From Candidatus Eiseniibacteriota bacterium (GTDB lineage Bacteria; Eisenbacteria; RBG-16-71-46; CAIMUX01), in assembly GCA_029569475.1 (NCBI GenBank), contig JAKQSZ010000045.1:1-64000 (forward strand): a DNA stretch of 64,000 nucleotides, read 5' to 3'. The translations under genes and the position numbers were made by a program. Below, one piece after another: positions 1 through 8,501 of the stretch (within the stretch, counting starts at the first letter, position 1; every line of letters starts with the position of its first letter). Under the pieces are notes generated by a model that was not told the DNA's origin, ran no database searches, and saw only the letters and a program-made list of their open reading frames with translations.

Positions 1-2
1 CT

Positions 3-233
3 CCGGGCTCCCCGAAAGCAATCGATCTTTCCATGGTTCCGGGGAATCTTCTGCGAGAATTGTACAGCGCGGTGGAAGACGGCGATATGTACCGCATCAG
101 GGAGTTGATCCGGAGCATATCCGCAGTGGATGAAAAGGCGGGGAAGGAGCTGCTTCTCCTCGCCGAGCGGTACGACTACGAGAGACTGCTGGAGCTGGTG
201 AACGATGAAGGAGGCCCCTCGGATGGCGAGTGA
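3..233 (+). CDS. C-terminal fragment of a probable hybrid sensor histidine kinase (cut by window edge)
   Basis: The reading frame is already open at base 3 and has no good start inside the window, so this is the tail of a longer protein whose first part lies outside. The visible 76 or so residues are helical and charged, with the pattern LRELYSAVEDGDMYRIREL followed by a second helix ending in ERLLELV. Such an alpha-helical tail is common at the C-terminus of hybrid histidine kinases that end in a receiver domain; that identity is inference. The stop codon overlaps the start of the next gene (ATGGCGAGTGA), so the two are probably co-transcribed and translationally coupled. This fits a kinase paired with the receiver-phosphatase encoded downstream. 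Confidence 0.5.
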   Translation, partial: PGSPKAIDLSMVPGNLLRELYSAVEDGDMYRIRELIRSISAVDEKAGKELLLLAERYDYERLLELVNDEGGPSDGE

Positions 234-1410
234 ACAGGCTGAAAGCAAAGGGAAGATAATGATCGTCGACGATACCGTCGTGAACCTCGAACTGCTGCAA
301 AACCTGCTGCAACGCAGAGGGTACAGCATCATGGCGTTTCCTCAGGGGAAGCTTGCGTTGAAGGCGGCCCTGAAGAGTCCTCCGGATATGCTCCTGCTGG
401 ACATCAACATGCCCGAGATGGACGGCATCGAAGCCTGCCGCCGGATCCGCCGCGATCCGTTCTTCGGCGACGTTCCGGTGATGTTCTTCTCGGCGGGCGC
501 AAAGGAACAGTTCATCGAGCAGGGGTTCCGCGCCGGCGCCCAGGACTACCTGGAGAAGCCGTTCACCGAGGCCGAGTTGGTGGCGCGGGTGCGCAACCTG
601 ACGCGCCTGGCCCGCTACGAGCAGTCCTTGCGCAACGCGGCCGGCGAACTGCAGCGCAAGAACGACCTGCTCTCGCGGGAGCTCGAGGCGGCGCAACGGA
701 TCCAGTGGTCGCTCCTGCCGGCCAGCCTGCAGCTCCACCCGGCCGTGCGGTGCGCCGTCTTCTACGAGCCGGCGGCCGCGGTCAGCGGCGATCTCTACGA
801 CGTTTCGCTGGGGAAAGACGGCCAGGTGCGCTTCCTCGTGGCCGACGTCTCCGGCCACGGCGTCTTCGCCGCGCTCCTCGCGGCCTTCTTCAAGATGGGC
901 TACCAGGTGTACTCCGACCGTGAACCCGGCCCCGGCGCCGTCCTGCAGGCCATTCATCGGGAGCTCTGCCGGTCGCTGGATTCCGGCGACTACGTGACGG
1001 CCTTCGCCGGCTGGCTGGACCCCGCGAGCGGCATGCTGCGCTACGCCTCGGCCGGCCACGTGCCCGGTCTGCTCCACCACCGACAGGGGCGCGCGGTCGA
1101 GCGTCTGCTGCCGACAGGACCGATGGTGGGGATCATGGACGAGAGCCGGTTCGAGGAGCGAATCATCCGGCTCGAGCCGCGTGACTCGATCGTCCTTTTG
1201 ACCGATGGGATCCTCGAAGCCGACGGACCGCCGGGAGAGCCCTACGGGCTGCGGCGGGTCGAGGCGTTGACGCAGCGGTTCTCCGAGGCGGTGCCTCAGC
1301 ATCTGCTCCAAGAACTGCGCATCGACCTGGAGGACTTCTGCGGCGCCTCCGCGCCCGATGACGATCTCACGGCGCTCGTGGTCGACTGGGAGGCCCGGCC
1401 GGCGGCCTGA
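223..1410 (+). CDS. Response regulator fused to SpoIIE/RsbU-type PP2C serine phosphatase
   Basis: A two-domain cytoplasmic signalling protein of 395 residues. An N-terminal receiver domain (about residues 10-125) has the acidic pair in VDDT, the phospho-acceptor Asp in LLLDINMPEMDG and the conserved Lys in EKPF. A short coiled-coil linker (about 130-160) leads to a PP2C/SpoIIE phosphatase domain with SGDLYDV, VADVSGHG, SAGHVPGLL, LLTDGI and DDDLTALVV. By family knowledge, phosphorylation of the receiver controls dephosphorylation of an anti-sigma antagonist or similar partner. I chose the ATG at 223 because AAGGAGG lies 8 bases upstream (208-214); an in-frame ATG at 205 has no such site. The gene overlaps the preceding kinase fragment by 11 bases. 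Its target partner is not in the window. Confidence 0.9.
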   Translation: MASEQAESKGKIMIVDDTVVNLELLQNLLQRRGYSIMAFPQGKLALKAALKSPPDMLLLDINMPEMDGIEACRRIRRDPFFGDVPVMFFSAGAKEQFIEQGFRAGAQDYLEKPFTEAELVARVRNLTRLARYEQSLRNAAGELQRKNDLLSRELEAAQRIQWSLLPASLQLHPAVRCAVFYEPAAAVSGDLYDVSLGKDGQVRFLVADVSGHGVFAALLAAFFKMGYQVYSDREPGPGAVLQAIHRELCRSLDSGDYVTAFAGWLDPASGMLRYASAGHVPGLLHHRQGRAVERLLPTGPMVGIMDESRFEERIIRLEPRDSIVLLTDGILEADGPPGEPYGLRRVEALTQRFSEAVPQHLLQELRIDLEDFCGASAPDDDLTALVVDWEARPAA

Positions 1411-1672
1411 AGCCCGGCCCGTGACCTCAGACCCGGTGGGTGGCGGTACCCGCATGGATGGCCGATCGATTCTCGTTGAACAAATTCGCACAACTACTTG
1501 CTGTCAAACCAGTTATCGAAATTGTAAATCAGCACGGCGAGCCGGCCCCGCCAACGCCGAAGGCCGGCGCTGCGGGATCAGAGGACCGCTCAGGAGCTGA
1601 TGTCTCGCCGGATCGGAGCTCCACGGGATTGCGGGTCACCGCGGTCCTCGCCGTTCTTCGGTCGGGGCGGGC
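1411..1672. other. Convergent intergenic region, no gene seen
   Basis: Between two convergent genes. Bases about 1460-1535 are clearly AT-richer than the surroundings and contain a perfect TTGACA on the minus strand, but no good -10 or gene follows it. I see no terminator-quality hairpin with a T-run. Confidence 0.4.
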
Positions 1673-1927
1673 TCACCCGTCGTACATGACGTACTCGAGA
1701 CGCCAGGTCAGGTCGGCAGTGTTGAAGCAGAGCTGGTACATGTCCCCGGTGTCCGCGGTCACGGAGAAGTAGCAGAGACGGTGCCCGGCACGGGCGTCCT
1801 GCCAACGGGTGTTGACGGCTCGCACGGCGATGCGGGCATCTCCGCGTCGGAAGAGGACGGGAGAGACGAGGCCGCCGAGGAAGTCGGCCCTCACCTTGAC
1901 CGGCTCATCAAGCTGTTCCCACCGCAT
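1673..1927 (-). CDS. Small DUF6504-like protein downstream of lexA
   Basis: A protein of about 84 residues with the feel of a compact beta-rich domain: EPVKVRADFLGGLVSPVLF, then TRWQDARAGHRLCYFSV, then YQLCFNTADLTWRLEYV. The order of these segments (prolyl-valine start, arginine-rich middle, tyrosine-phenylalanine-serine strand, LCF-x-T-x-D-LxWRLE end) matches what I remember of the DUF6504 family; no database check was possible. Members of that family are often found next to lexA or translesion polymerase genes, and here the gene follows lexA on the same strand by about 160 bases, so a role linked to DNA damage is possible but unproven. The start is uncertain: a GTG at 1978 would add 17 residues that look unlike the family, so I prefer the ATG at 1927, although no strong ribosome-binding site precedes either. 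Confidence 0.6.
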   Translation of the reverse strand: MRWEQLDEPVKVRADFLGGLVSPVLFRRGDARIAVRAVNTRWQDARAGHRLCYFSVTADTGDMYQLCFNTADLTWRLEYVMYDG

Positions 1928-2088
1928 TGTGGAAGGCTTTCTGTTGTTCGAAGACCACAAGTCATTTTTACCTGGCACTTGCGGGCCAGCCTACCCTTGA
2001 CCGGTCATCGGCTGCGGCAACTCTCTGGGGGGTCGGCGACGGGCATCTCTGAGCAACAGGATTCCTGCCACGGCCGGAGGCCACGGGG

Positions 2089-2685
2089 TCAGATCCGTCG
2101 GACGATGCCGACAACCTTGCCGGCGATCCGGAAGAAGGGATCGCGCCGGGCAACGCGCAACGTCCGGTACTTCGGATTGGCGGCCCGCAGCTCGATGTGG
2201 GTGGGCTTGCGGTAGAACCGCTTGACCGTGACCTCCTGGTCTTCGCCCAGATAGGCCACGATCAGCTCGCCGGTTCGGGCCGTGTCCGAGGGATGGACCA
2301 CGGCGAAGTCCCCCTCCATGATCCCTTCCCCGATCATGCTGTCGCCCACCACCCGCACGGCGAAGGTGCCGCTGCTGCCGAGGTCCTCCCAGCTCAGGTG
2401 GCCGTCGATGTTCTCGATCGCCGAGACCGGCCGGCCCGCCGCCACGCGGCCGACGATGGGAATGCCGCGATCACGGCGAGTCCCGGGGGCCGGCATCAGC
2501 TTTCTCCCCTGGCGGCGCAGGAAGCCCTTCTCGACCAGCGCGCGCAGATGCTGCGCCACGGTGGCTACCGAGCTCAAGCCGAACTCCCGGCCGATCTCCC
2601 GGTAGGAGGGAAACCTCCCATAGCGCGCGATCGAGTCGGTGATGTAGTTGAGGATCGCCTCCTGTTTGGCGGTGAGGCCCGTCAT
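2089..2685 (-). CDS. lexA: LexA repressor, SOS response
   Basis: LexA of 198 residues, the usual length. The winged helix-turn-helix DNA-binding domain occupies about residues 1-65 (YGRFPSYREIGREFGLSS). The S24 autopeptidase domain follows, with the Ala-Gly cleavage site in VAAGRP, the catalytic Ser in VVGDSMIGEG and the catalytic Lys in VTVKRF. By family knowledge it represses DNA-damage genes and cuts itself when RecA is activated. The start at 2685 has AGGAG in GAAAGGAGCCACG just upstream. The frame stays open far upstream, but that stretch is repeat-derived and unlike any LexA. A LexA-type operator sits inside a promoter about 345 bases upstream, so autorepression is likely. Confidence 0.96.
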   Translation of the reverse strand: MTGLTAKQEAILNYITDSIARYGRFPSYREIGREFGLSSVATVAQHLRALVEKGFLRRQGRKLMPAPGTRRDRGIPIVGRVAAGRPVSAIENIDGHLSWEDLGSSGTFAVRVVGDSMIGEGIMEGDFAVVHPSDTARTGELIVAYLGEDQEVTVKRFYRKPTHIELRAANPKYRTLRVARRDPFFRIAGKVVGIVRRI

Positions 2686-2720
2686 CGTGGCTCCTTTCTC
2701 CTTTCCTCGCACCGGTGACC

Positions 2721-2852
2721 CGTTGGTCGAACGGGACCGGCCCCGCCGATCGCCGTTCCGTCGGGCAGGTCTGCCCCGCTGATCGCCATCCGGTCGAGCG
2801 GGCCTGCCCCGCTGGTAGCGTTGCGTGCGCGGGCCAGGCCCGGTCCGTAGCC
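2721..2852. repeat. Four 33-bp degenerate tandem units in the lexA leader
   Basis: Units begin at 2721, 2754, 2787 and 2820. They share a core of CTGCCCCGCTGATCGC or close variants and differ at many other positions. The array lies between the lexA promoter (about 3028-3056) and the lexA start at 2685, so it would be part of a transcribed leader of about 335 nucleotides. The rest of 2686-3271 holds no gene that I trust. Confidence 0.75.
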
Positions 2853-3027
2853 GGAACGGTCCAGGCGAAGCGCCGCCGCCTGGGGGGCGAACCGCGGCTG
2901 CACTCCACCTGGACACGTCCGTTCGTCGTCGCCGCCTCCTCGGGGGAAGAGGGGCGCGCGGCGAGGGAGGCGCATGCCCCAGGGGGGAAACCTGGGTGTG
3001 AGGCATCGCTCCCGTCACCGCTTCATC

Positions 3028-3056
3028 AAGGTACCGAACGGCTGTTCGAACGTCAA
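3028..3056 (-). promoter_or_regulatory. lexA promoter (-35 TTGACG, 17-bp spacer, -10 TACCTT)
   Basis: On the minus strand TTGACG (3056-3051) is followed by exactly 17 bases and then TACCTT (3033-3028). The -10 keeps the key first, second and last positions of TATAAT. The spacer is occupied by the LexA operator, an arrangement expected for a repressed promoter. Confidence 0.65.
3035..3048. promoter_or_regulatory. LexA operator (SOS box) CGAAC-GGCT-GTTCG
   Basis: A perfect inverted repeat, CGAACGGCTGTTCG, with a 4-base centre. This is the operator type known from Firmicutes and Actinobacteria (CGAAC-N4-GTTCG), not the gammaproteobacterial CTGT-N8-ACAG type. It sits between the -35 and -10 of the lexA promoter, so bound LexA would block RNA polymerase. 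Confidence 0.75.
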
Positions 3057-3271
3057 GCGAAAAAATGTTCGGGTTCATCACGGCCTTTCGGACCGCCTCG
3101 GTGCGTCGGCGGAACTGCCGGCCGCCGCGCCCAAGGCGGAAACGGACGCACCATCCGGGTCGCCCCGGCGGGATGGCAAGCCCATTGCCCACTGCCGGAT
3201 AGAGCCTGAATGCGGACCCCGCCGTGACCGGCTCGTAGGGGACGGGCTTCCCGGTCAGGACGGGGCGCCGG

Positions 3272-4189
3272 TCAGGATACGGCCCGTTCCGCGTGGTACG
3301 AACTGCGGACCAGCGGGCCGCTCTCCACGTACCCGAAGCCCATTTCCTGGGCTTTCCGGCGAAAGCCGGCGAACTCATCCGGCGTGACGAACCGTTCGAC
3401 CGGCAGGTGATGGCGGGTCGGCTGCAGGTACTGACCCAGCGCCAGCAGGCGGCAGTCCACGGTGCGAAGGTCGGCCAACACCTGGAGCACCTCGTCCTCG
3501 GTCTCGCCGAGCCCCAGCATGAGGCTGGACTTGGTCAGGAAACCGCGCCGTCGGGCATGGTCCAGGACCAGGAGGCTCCGGTCATAGCGCGCCTGCGGGC
3601 GGGCGTGGCGATAGAGGCGGGGAACCGTTTCCATGTTGTGCCCAAGGATGTTGGGACGCGCCCCCAGCACGACGTCGAGAGCCTGGAGATCCCCCTGGAA
3701 ATCCGGGATGAGCACCTCCACCCGGGTGCCGGGCGAACGGCGCCGCACTGCCTCGATCGTGGCTGCCCAGATCGAGGCGCCCCCATCCTCGAGTTCGTCG
3801 CGGTTGACCGAGGTGATCACGGCGTGGCCCAGGTTCATCTGCGCAATGGCCTCCGCCACGCGCTCCGGCTCCTCCAGGTCCAGGAAGGGCGGACGTCCGG
3901 TCTTTACCGAGCAGAAGCCGCACGAACGCGTGCAGACGTTGCCGAGGATCATGAGGGTGGCGGTTCCCGCCGACCAGCACTCCCCCACGTTGGGGCAGTT
4001 GGCGCTCTCGCAGACGGTGTGCAGCTTCTGCCGGTTGACGATGCCGCGGGTCGCCGCGAAGGCGCCACCCTGGGGCAGGCGCACCCGCAGCCACTCCGGC
4101 CGCCGGGCCCGCACCGTTTCCCGAGCCCCCGCGTCGCCCGCCGCTCCGACCCCTGTTCCCGGCGGTTGCTGGAACTCCTGATCCGCCAT
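3272..4189 (-). CDS. lipA: Lipoyl synthase
   Basis: A radical-SAM enzyme that inserts two sulfur atoms into octanoyl groups attached to lipoyl domains. The 305-residue protein shows the auxiliary cluster motif CESANCPNVGEC (about residue 60), the radical-SAM cysteines CTRSCGFC (about 86-93), and the RSSYHAE signature at the C-terminus; its length is typical. GGAGG lies 5 bases before the ATG. It is the last gene of the E3-lipB-E1-E2 cluster, starting 69 bases after the E2 stop, so the complex and the enzyme that finishes its cofactor are made together. The first 30 residues are a variable, low-complexity leader. Confidence 0.96.
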   Translation of the reverse strand: MADQEFQQPPGTGVGAAGDAGARETVRARRPEWLRVRLPQGGAFAATRGIVNRQKLHTVCESANCPNVGECWSAGTATLMILGNVCTRSCGFCSVKTGRPPFLDLEEPERVAEAIAQMNLGHAVITSVNRDELEDGGASIWAATIEAVRRRSPGTRVEVLIPDFQGDLQALDVVLGARPNILGHNMETVPRLYRHARPQARYDRSLLVLDHARRRGFLTKSSLMLGLGETEDEVLQVLADLRTVDCRLLALGQYLQPTRHHLPVERFVTPDEFAGFRRKAQEMGFGYVESGPLVRSSYHAERAVS

Positions 4190-4257
4190 GGCTTCCTCCG
4201 GATCTCTCGTCTAGACCTTTCGCGGTCAAGGCCGCGATCTCGCTTGCTCCCGCACCG

Positions 4258-6054
4258 CTAGGCTTCGAGCCCCGTGATGTCCACTTCTTCCAGATAGTAG
4301 CGCACCCGCTGGATGAAACGGCCGCCCAAGGCGCCATCGATGACGCGGTGATCGTAGGAGAGGCTCAAGTACATGATGTCGCGGACCGCAATGGCGTCGT
4401 CGCGCACCATCGGCCGCTTCACGATGGCGCCGGCTCCGAGGATGGCGATGTTGGGCTGGTTGATGACCGGAATCCCGAAGAGGTTGCCGAAGCCGCCCAT
4501 GTTGGTGACCGCGAAGGTGCCGCCGGCCACGTCGTCGGGATTGAGCTTGCGCGTGCGCGCCCGCAACGCGAGGTCGTTGATCGTCCGGGCGATGCCAAGG
4601 AAGTTCTTCTCTTCCGCGTGCTTGACCACCGGCACGATCAGTCCGTTGTCCAGCGCCACGGCCACGCCCACGTTGACGAACTTCTTCAACAGGATCTTCG
4701 TGCCGTCCACCGAGGCGTTGACCATCGGATAGTCGATCAGGGCGCGCACGGCCGCCGTCACGATCATGGGCGTGTAGGTCAGCTTGAACCCCTGGCTCGA
4801 CTCGAAGCTCCCCTTGTGCGCCTCGCGAAGACGCACCAGCCGGGTCATGTCGACCTCGGTCACCGAGGCGACGTGCGGCGAGGTCGCCTTGGAGCGCACC
4901 ATGTGCTCGGCGATCCGCTGGCGCATGATGTCCATCTCGACGACCTCGATCGGCCCCTCGGGCGTGGCGCGCACCTCGCTGACGGTGTACTTCGGATAGG
5001 GCTGGAAGTCCCTGCCCGTGTGCCTGCCACCCCGCTCCGGTGCCGCCGCGGCGGGGAATGGAGCCGGTGTTGGGGACGGGGCCTGCGGACCGTGGCCGGA
5101 AGGCTGAGCCTGACCCGCGGGTTGAGCCTGGCCGGCGGCGTGGCCAGGGGCCTGTCCGGAAGGCTGAGAGGACACGGCCGCCGGGCTGGGCGGCAGTGCG
5201 GCCTTGGCCGCCGAAGCCAGTGCCGCCGTCTGCCGGCTGGCGGACTCTGGAGCCGGCTGCCCCTTCTTCTGCGCCACGTACGCCAGGAGATCGTCCCGGG
5301 TCACCCGTCCGCCCCGGCCGCGGCCGGCGATGCCCGACAGCTCCTCGAGGCTGATCCCTTCGGTCCGCGCGATGGATCGCACGAGGGGCGAGTAGAAACG
5401 ATCCCCCGCGCCTGGAGTCCCCTCGCCTTCGGGCGCCGGCGCCGCCGCGCGCGGGTAACCTTGGGCGGATCCGGAAGACGGCTGCGGGCGGGCCGGCTCT
5501 TGCCGGCCACCGCCACCACCACCTCCTCCTTCGCCTCCAGCTCCGGTGAAGGCCGGACTTCCCGCCTCCACGGTGCCATCGCCAGAGCTCTCGCCGGGGC
5601 TCGGGGGTTCGGCGCCGGGCTGGGTGGCCTTTTCATCGGAGTGCGAAGCATCTCCGGCCTTGCTGGCCCTGCCGGCCTTGCCGGCTTTGGCAGCGCCGGC
5701 ATCTACCGCCTCGCCGCCCTCTGCGGGCCCGGCCTCGCCACCCGCCGCCGCCCCCTGAGACGCCGGGGCGGCTTCGCCCGTCTGGGGCTGGGCGGGACCG
5801 TCGCCGCCGGCCTCGACCTCGGTCTCGAGCACCGCGATCACCTGGCCGACCGGCACGGTCTCCCCTTCCTTGGCGCGCAGTTCGACGATGCGGCCCGCCG
5901 TCGGGGAGGGGATCTCCGAGTCCACCTTGTCCGTGGAGATGTCCAGGACGTTCTCGTCCTTCTGCACGACATCGCCGACCTGCTTCGTCCAGCGGACGAT
6001 GGTTCCCTCCGCAATGCTCTCGCCCATCTGGGGCATGACCATCTCGACTCTCAT
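4258..6054 (-). CDS. Dihydrolipoyl acyltransferase, E2 of a 2-oxo acid dehydrogenase complex
   Basis: E2 forms the core of the complex and moves the acyl group from E1 to CoA. Order of parts in about 598 residues: one lipoyl domain (about 1-78) with the lipoylated Lys in STDKVDSEI; a very long linker rich in Ala, Gly and Pro (about 80-215); a peripheral subunit-binding domain (FYSPLVRSIARTEGISLEEL); a second Ala-Pro-Gly-Gln linker made of small repeats; and the C-terminal catalytic domain, ending with the active-site HRVIDG. Whether it serves pyruvate, 2-oxoglutarate or branched-chain acids cannot be decided from E2 alone; the fused E1 beside it favours branched-chain 2-oxo acids. Two near starts exist (6054 and 6042); I chose 6054, with GGGAGA 10 bases upstream. 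Confidence 0.9.
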   Translation of the reverse strand: MRVEMVMPQMGESIAEGTIVRWTKQVGDVVQKDENVLDISTDKVDSEIPSPTAGRIVELRAKEGETVPVGQVIAVLETEVEAGGDGPAQPQTGEAAPASQGAAAGGEAGPAEGGEAVDAGAAKAGKAGRASKAGDASHSDEKATQPGAEPPSPGESSGDGTVEAGSPAFTGAGGEGGGGGGGGRQEPARPQPSSGSAQGYPRAAAPAPEGEGTPGAGDRFYSPLVRSIARTEGISLEELSGIAGRGRGGRVTRDDLLAYVAQKKGQPAPESASRQTAALASAAKAALPPSPAAVSSQPSGQAPGHAAGQAQPAGQAQPSGHGPQAPSPTPAPFPAAAAPERGGRHTGRDFQPYPKYTVSEVRATPEGPIEVVEMDIMRQRIAEHMVRSKATSPHVASVTEVDMTRLVRLREAHKGSFESSQGFKLTYTPMIVTAAVRALIDYPMVNASVDGTKILLKKFVNVGVAVALDNGLIVPVVKHAEEKNFLGIARTINDLALRARTRKLNPDDVAGGTFAVTNMGGFGNLFGIPVINQPNIAILGAGAIVKRPMVRDDAIAVRDIMYLSLSYDHRVIDGALGGRFIQRVRYYLEEVDITGLEA

Positions 6055-6088
6055 GACTGGATGTTCTCCCGGCGCCTGGCGCCATCGA

Positions 6089-8140
6089 TCAAAACTCGAT
6101 TGTCTCCTCAAGCACGCGGATGAGGCCGGCGGTCTGAGGCAGGACTTCTTCTTCCAGGAACCAGTTGTACGGAACCGGCGTGTACGCCCCGCCGTAGCGC
6201 CGGATGGGCGCGTCGAGAGCGTCAAAGGCCTCCTCGGCGACCCGCGCCGCTACTTCCGCGCCAAAGCCGCCGAACACCACGTCTTCGTGTGCGATGACGA
6301 GCCGGCCGGTCTTGCGCACGCTGGCCACCACCGTCTCGACATCCAGGGGCACCATGGTGCGCAGGTCGATGACCTCCACCGCGACGCCGCGGCGAGCCAG
6401 GTGCTCGGCCGCATCCAGGCTCTTTTTCACCAATGCGCCCCACGTGACCACGGTCAGGTGCTTCCCTGGACGCGCCACCCGGGCTTTGCCCCAGGGGAGG
6501 AGGAAGTCCTCGTCCGGTTCGGGGCTGCTGGCATAGATCTGCCGGTAGAGTCCCTTTTGTTCCAGGAACAGGTAGGGATCCTCCCCGCGCGCCGCGGCCT
6601 TCAACAGCCCCTTGGCATCGGCCGCGTTCGACGGATAGGCCACGTAGAGGCCGGGGAAGTGGCTGAAGGTGGCCTCGATGTTCTGGCTGTGGTAGAGGGC
6701 CCCGTGGATGTAGCCGCCGACCGGCACGCGCACGACCATCGGGCAGCTCCAGCTGTTGTTGGAGCGGTAGCGCATCACGGCGAGCTCGTTGCGGATCTGC
6801 ATCATGGCGGTCCAGATGTAGTCGCCGAACTGGATCTCCACGATCGGCCGCCATCCCTTCACGGCCATACCGATCGCCGTCCCGATGATGGAGGACTCGG
6901 CCAGTGGCGAGTTGAAGACGCGTTCGCGGCCGAAGCGGATCGAGAGGCCGGTGGTGGCGGTGAAGACGCCCCCTTTCTTGTCCTCGACATCCTCGCCGAA
7001 GACCACGATCCGCTCGTGGCGGGTCATCTCCTCGACCAGCGCGTGGTTGATGGCGTCCACCAGAAAGGCGTTGTTGCCGGTCGTTCCGCCGGGCTGCAAG
7101 GTGGCGCCTTCGGGCGCGCGGTACTCCTCATGGCTGTAGACGTGCCGGCGGGCCGTGGCGCGATCGGGGTAGGCGCGCGCGTTGGCCTCATCGGCCGCCT
7201 CGTCGACCGCTTGCTTGATCTCCTCGCGCCAGGCTTCGGGTTCGCCCGGTTCGAGAACTCCCCGCGCGAGCAGCTCCTGCTCCAGCCGCGGGATCGGATC
7301 GCGGGCCCGGTCCCGCTCCAGTTCTTCGGCCGAGCGGTACTTGGCCTGGTTGTCGGACGAGGAGTGCGGGAGCAGCCGCACGAGATCGGCCTCGATCAGG
7401 GTGGGCCCTTCACCCCGGCGGGCGCGGCCCACGGCCCGCTCCAGCGCCGCATGGGAGGCGAAGAAGTCGGTGCCATCGACCTTGTCCCGGTGCAATCCCG
7501 GATAGCCGCCCACCATCTCGTAGACGCCGCCACCGGAGGTCTGCTGCTCGACCGGGACCGAGATCGCCCACTTGTTGTTCTGGATGTGGAAGATGACCGG
7601 CAGCTTCTCGCGGCTCGCCCAGTTGAGCGCCTCGTGGAAGTCGCCCTGACTGGTGGTTCCCTCGCCCGAGGAGACATAGACCACCTCGTCGACTCCCTCG
7701 CGCGCGATGGCCAGCCCCGTGCCGACCGCCTGCAGGTACTGGGTTCCGGTCGGACTCGACTGCGACACGATGCGCAGCGCCTTGTGGCCGTAGTGCGCCG
7801 GCATCTGGCGGCCTCCCGAGTTGGGATCCTCCGCCTTGGCCAGGAAGCAGAGCATGACCTCCAGGGGCGACATCCCAAGTTGGACGACGTGCGCCAGGTC
7901 GCGGTAGTACGGATAGGACCAGTCGGATCCCGGCCGCAGCACCAGCGCCGACGCGACCTGGGCAGCCTCATGGCCGGCGGCGCCGATGTGGAAGAAGCTC
8001 TTCCCCTGCTTCAGCAGGATCATCATCTTCTCGTCCAGCCGCCGGGTGAGCAGCATGTTCCGGTAGACCTGGCGGAGCGCCTGACGGCTGAGCGAGGCGG
8101 GCGCCTCCAACGTCGCGGTGCTGGCGGACTCAGGTGTCAT
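6089..8140 (-). CDS. 2-oxo acid dehydrogenase E1, alpha and beta subunits fused
   Basis: A thiamin-diphosphate enzyme that decarboxylates a 2-oxo acid and passes the acyl group to the lipoyl arm of E2. The 683-residue chain joins an alpha half (about 1-340) carrying the ThDP motif that starts SGEGTTSQGDFHEALN and ends QNNKWAIS, to a beta half (about 365-683) with VVFGEDVEDKKGGVF, FGDYIW and VRVPVGG. Such fusions are common in Bacteroidetes-like branched-chain 2-oxo acid dehydrogenases, so 2-oxoisovalerate-type substrates are likely; pyruvate is not excluded. The ATG at 8140 is preceded by GGGAGAGGGG. The frame is open for a further 400 codons upstream, but that part is the repeat array and the antisense of lipB. 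The stop lies 34 bases before the E2 start. Confidence 0.9.
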   Translation of the reverse strand: MTPESASTATLEAPASLSRQALRQVYRNMLLTRRLDEKMMILLKQGKSFFHIGAAGHEAAQVASALVLRPGSDWSYPYYRDLAHVVQLGMSPLEVMLCFLAKAEDPNSGGRQMPAHYGHKALRIVSQSSPTGTQYLQAVGTGLAIAREGVDEVVYVSSGEGTTSQGDFHEALNWASREKLPVIFHIQNNKWAISVPVEQQTSGGGVYEMVGGYPGLHRDKVDGTDFFASHAALERAVGRARRGEGPTLIEADLVRLLPHSSSDNQAKYRSAEELERDRARDPIPRLEQELLARGVLEPGEPEAWREEIKQAVDEAADEANARAYPDRATARRHVYSHEEYRAPEGATLQPGGTTGNNAFLVDAINHALVEEMTRHERIVVFGEDVEDKKGGVFTATTGLSIRFGRERVFNSPLAESSIIGTAIGMAVKGWRPIVEIQFGDYIWTAMMQIRNELAVMRYRSNNSWSCPMVVRVPVGGYIHGALYHSQNIEATFSHFPGLYVAYPSNAADAKGLLKAAARGEDPYLFLEQKGLYRQIYASSPEPDEDFLLPWGKARVARPGKHLTVVTWGALVKKSLDAAEHLARRGVAVEVIDLRTMVPLDVETVVASVRKTGRLVIAHEDVVFGGFGAEVAARVAEEAFDALDAPIRRYGGAYTPVPYNWFLEEEVLPQTAGLIRVLEETIEF

Positions 8141-8285
8141 CGATGGTTCGCCCCTCTCCCCGGCGCGAGCCGGCCGTTGCTGATGGTGCGAGCCCGAAGG
8201 CTCGGAAGCGTGCACGCCCGGAGTCTGCGGACTTGGAGAAACCGGAGGCTCCTGCTCGCGAAACGCTGATGGCTCCGTCTTGTGG

Positions 8286-8501
8286 GAACCCGCTGACTTG
8301 GGATCGCGAGAGCCTGGACGCTCAGGATCGTGTGAGCCCGAACGGTCTTGACCCCGCGAGCCCGGACGCCTCCGATCCGGCGAGCCCGAACCCGTCCGAT
8401 CGTTCGAGCCGGAACTCCTTCGATCGTGTGAGCCTGGACTCGTCCGATCGTGTGAGCCGGCAGACCGTTCAGCGCGAGAGACCCGGGCTTCCTGGTCGCG
8501 C
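8286..8501. repeat. 24-bp degenerate tandem array upstream of E1
   Basis: Nine units of 24 bases starting at 8286, 8310, 8334, 8358, 8382, 8406, 8430, 8454 and 8478, most beginning GAGCC and many ending GATCGTGT or similar; traces extend left to about 8262. Because 24 is a multiple of three, all frames stay open. The 518 bases between the lipB stop and the E1 start (8141-8658) hold this array and no credible gene. Confidence 0.8.

Noticed and set aside
97..1491. Long minus-strand frame opposite the receiver-phosphatase gene
   Set aside because: Antisense of a gene with clear receiver and PP2C motifs; Arg/Gly/Pro-rich and without motifs of its own, as expected in GC-rich DNA.
1465..1535. Promoter on the minus strand in the AT-rich patch
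   Set aside because: TTGACA is perfect, but the spaced -10 (TTTGTT) is poor and nothing on that strand follows it to be transcribed.
2686..3020. Riboswitch or structured regulator in the lexA leader
   Set aside because: The length is suggestive, but the sequence is dominated by 33-bp repeats and no known riboswitch pattern is visible.
4348..8269. Two very long plus-strand frames opposite E2 and E1
   Set aside because: They mirror conserved 2-oxo acid dehydrogenase genes; the translated sequence has no family signature.
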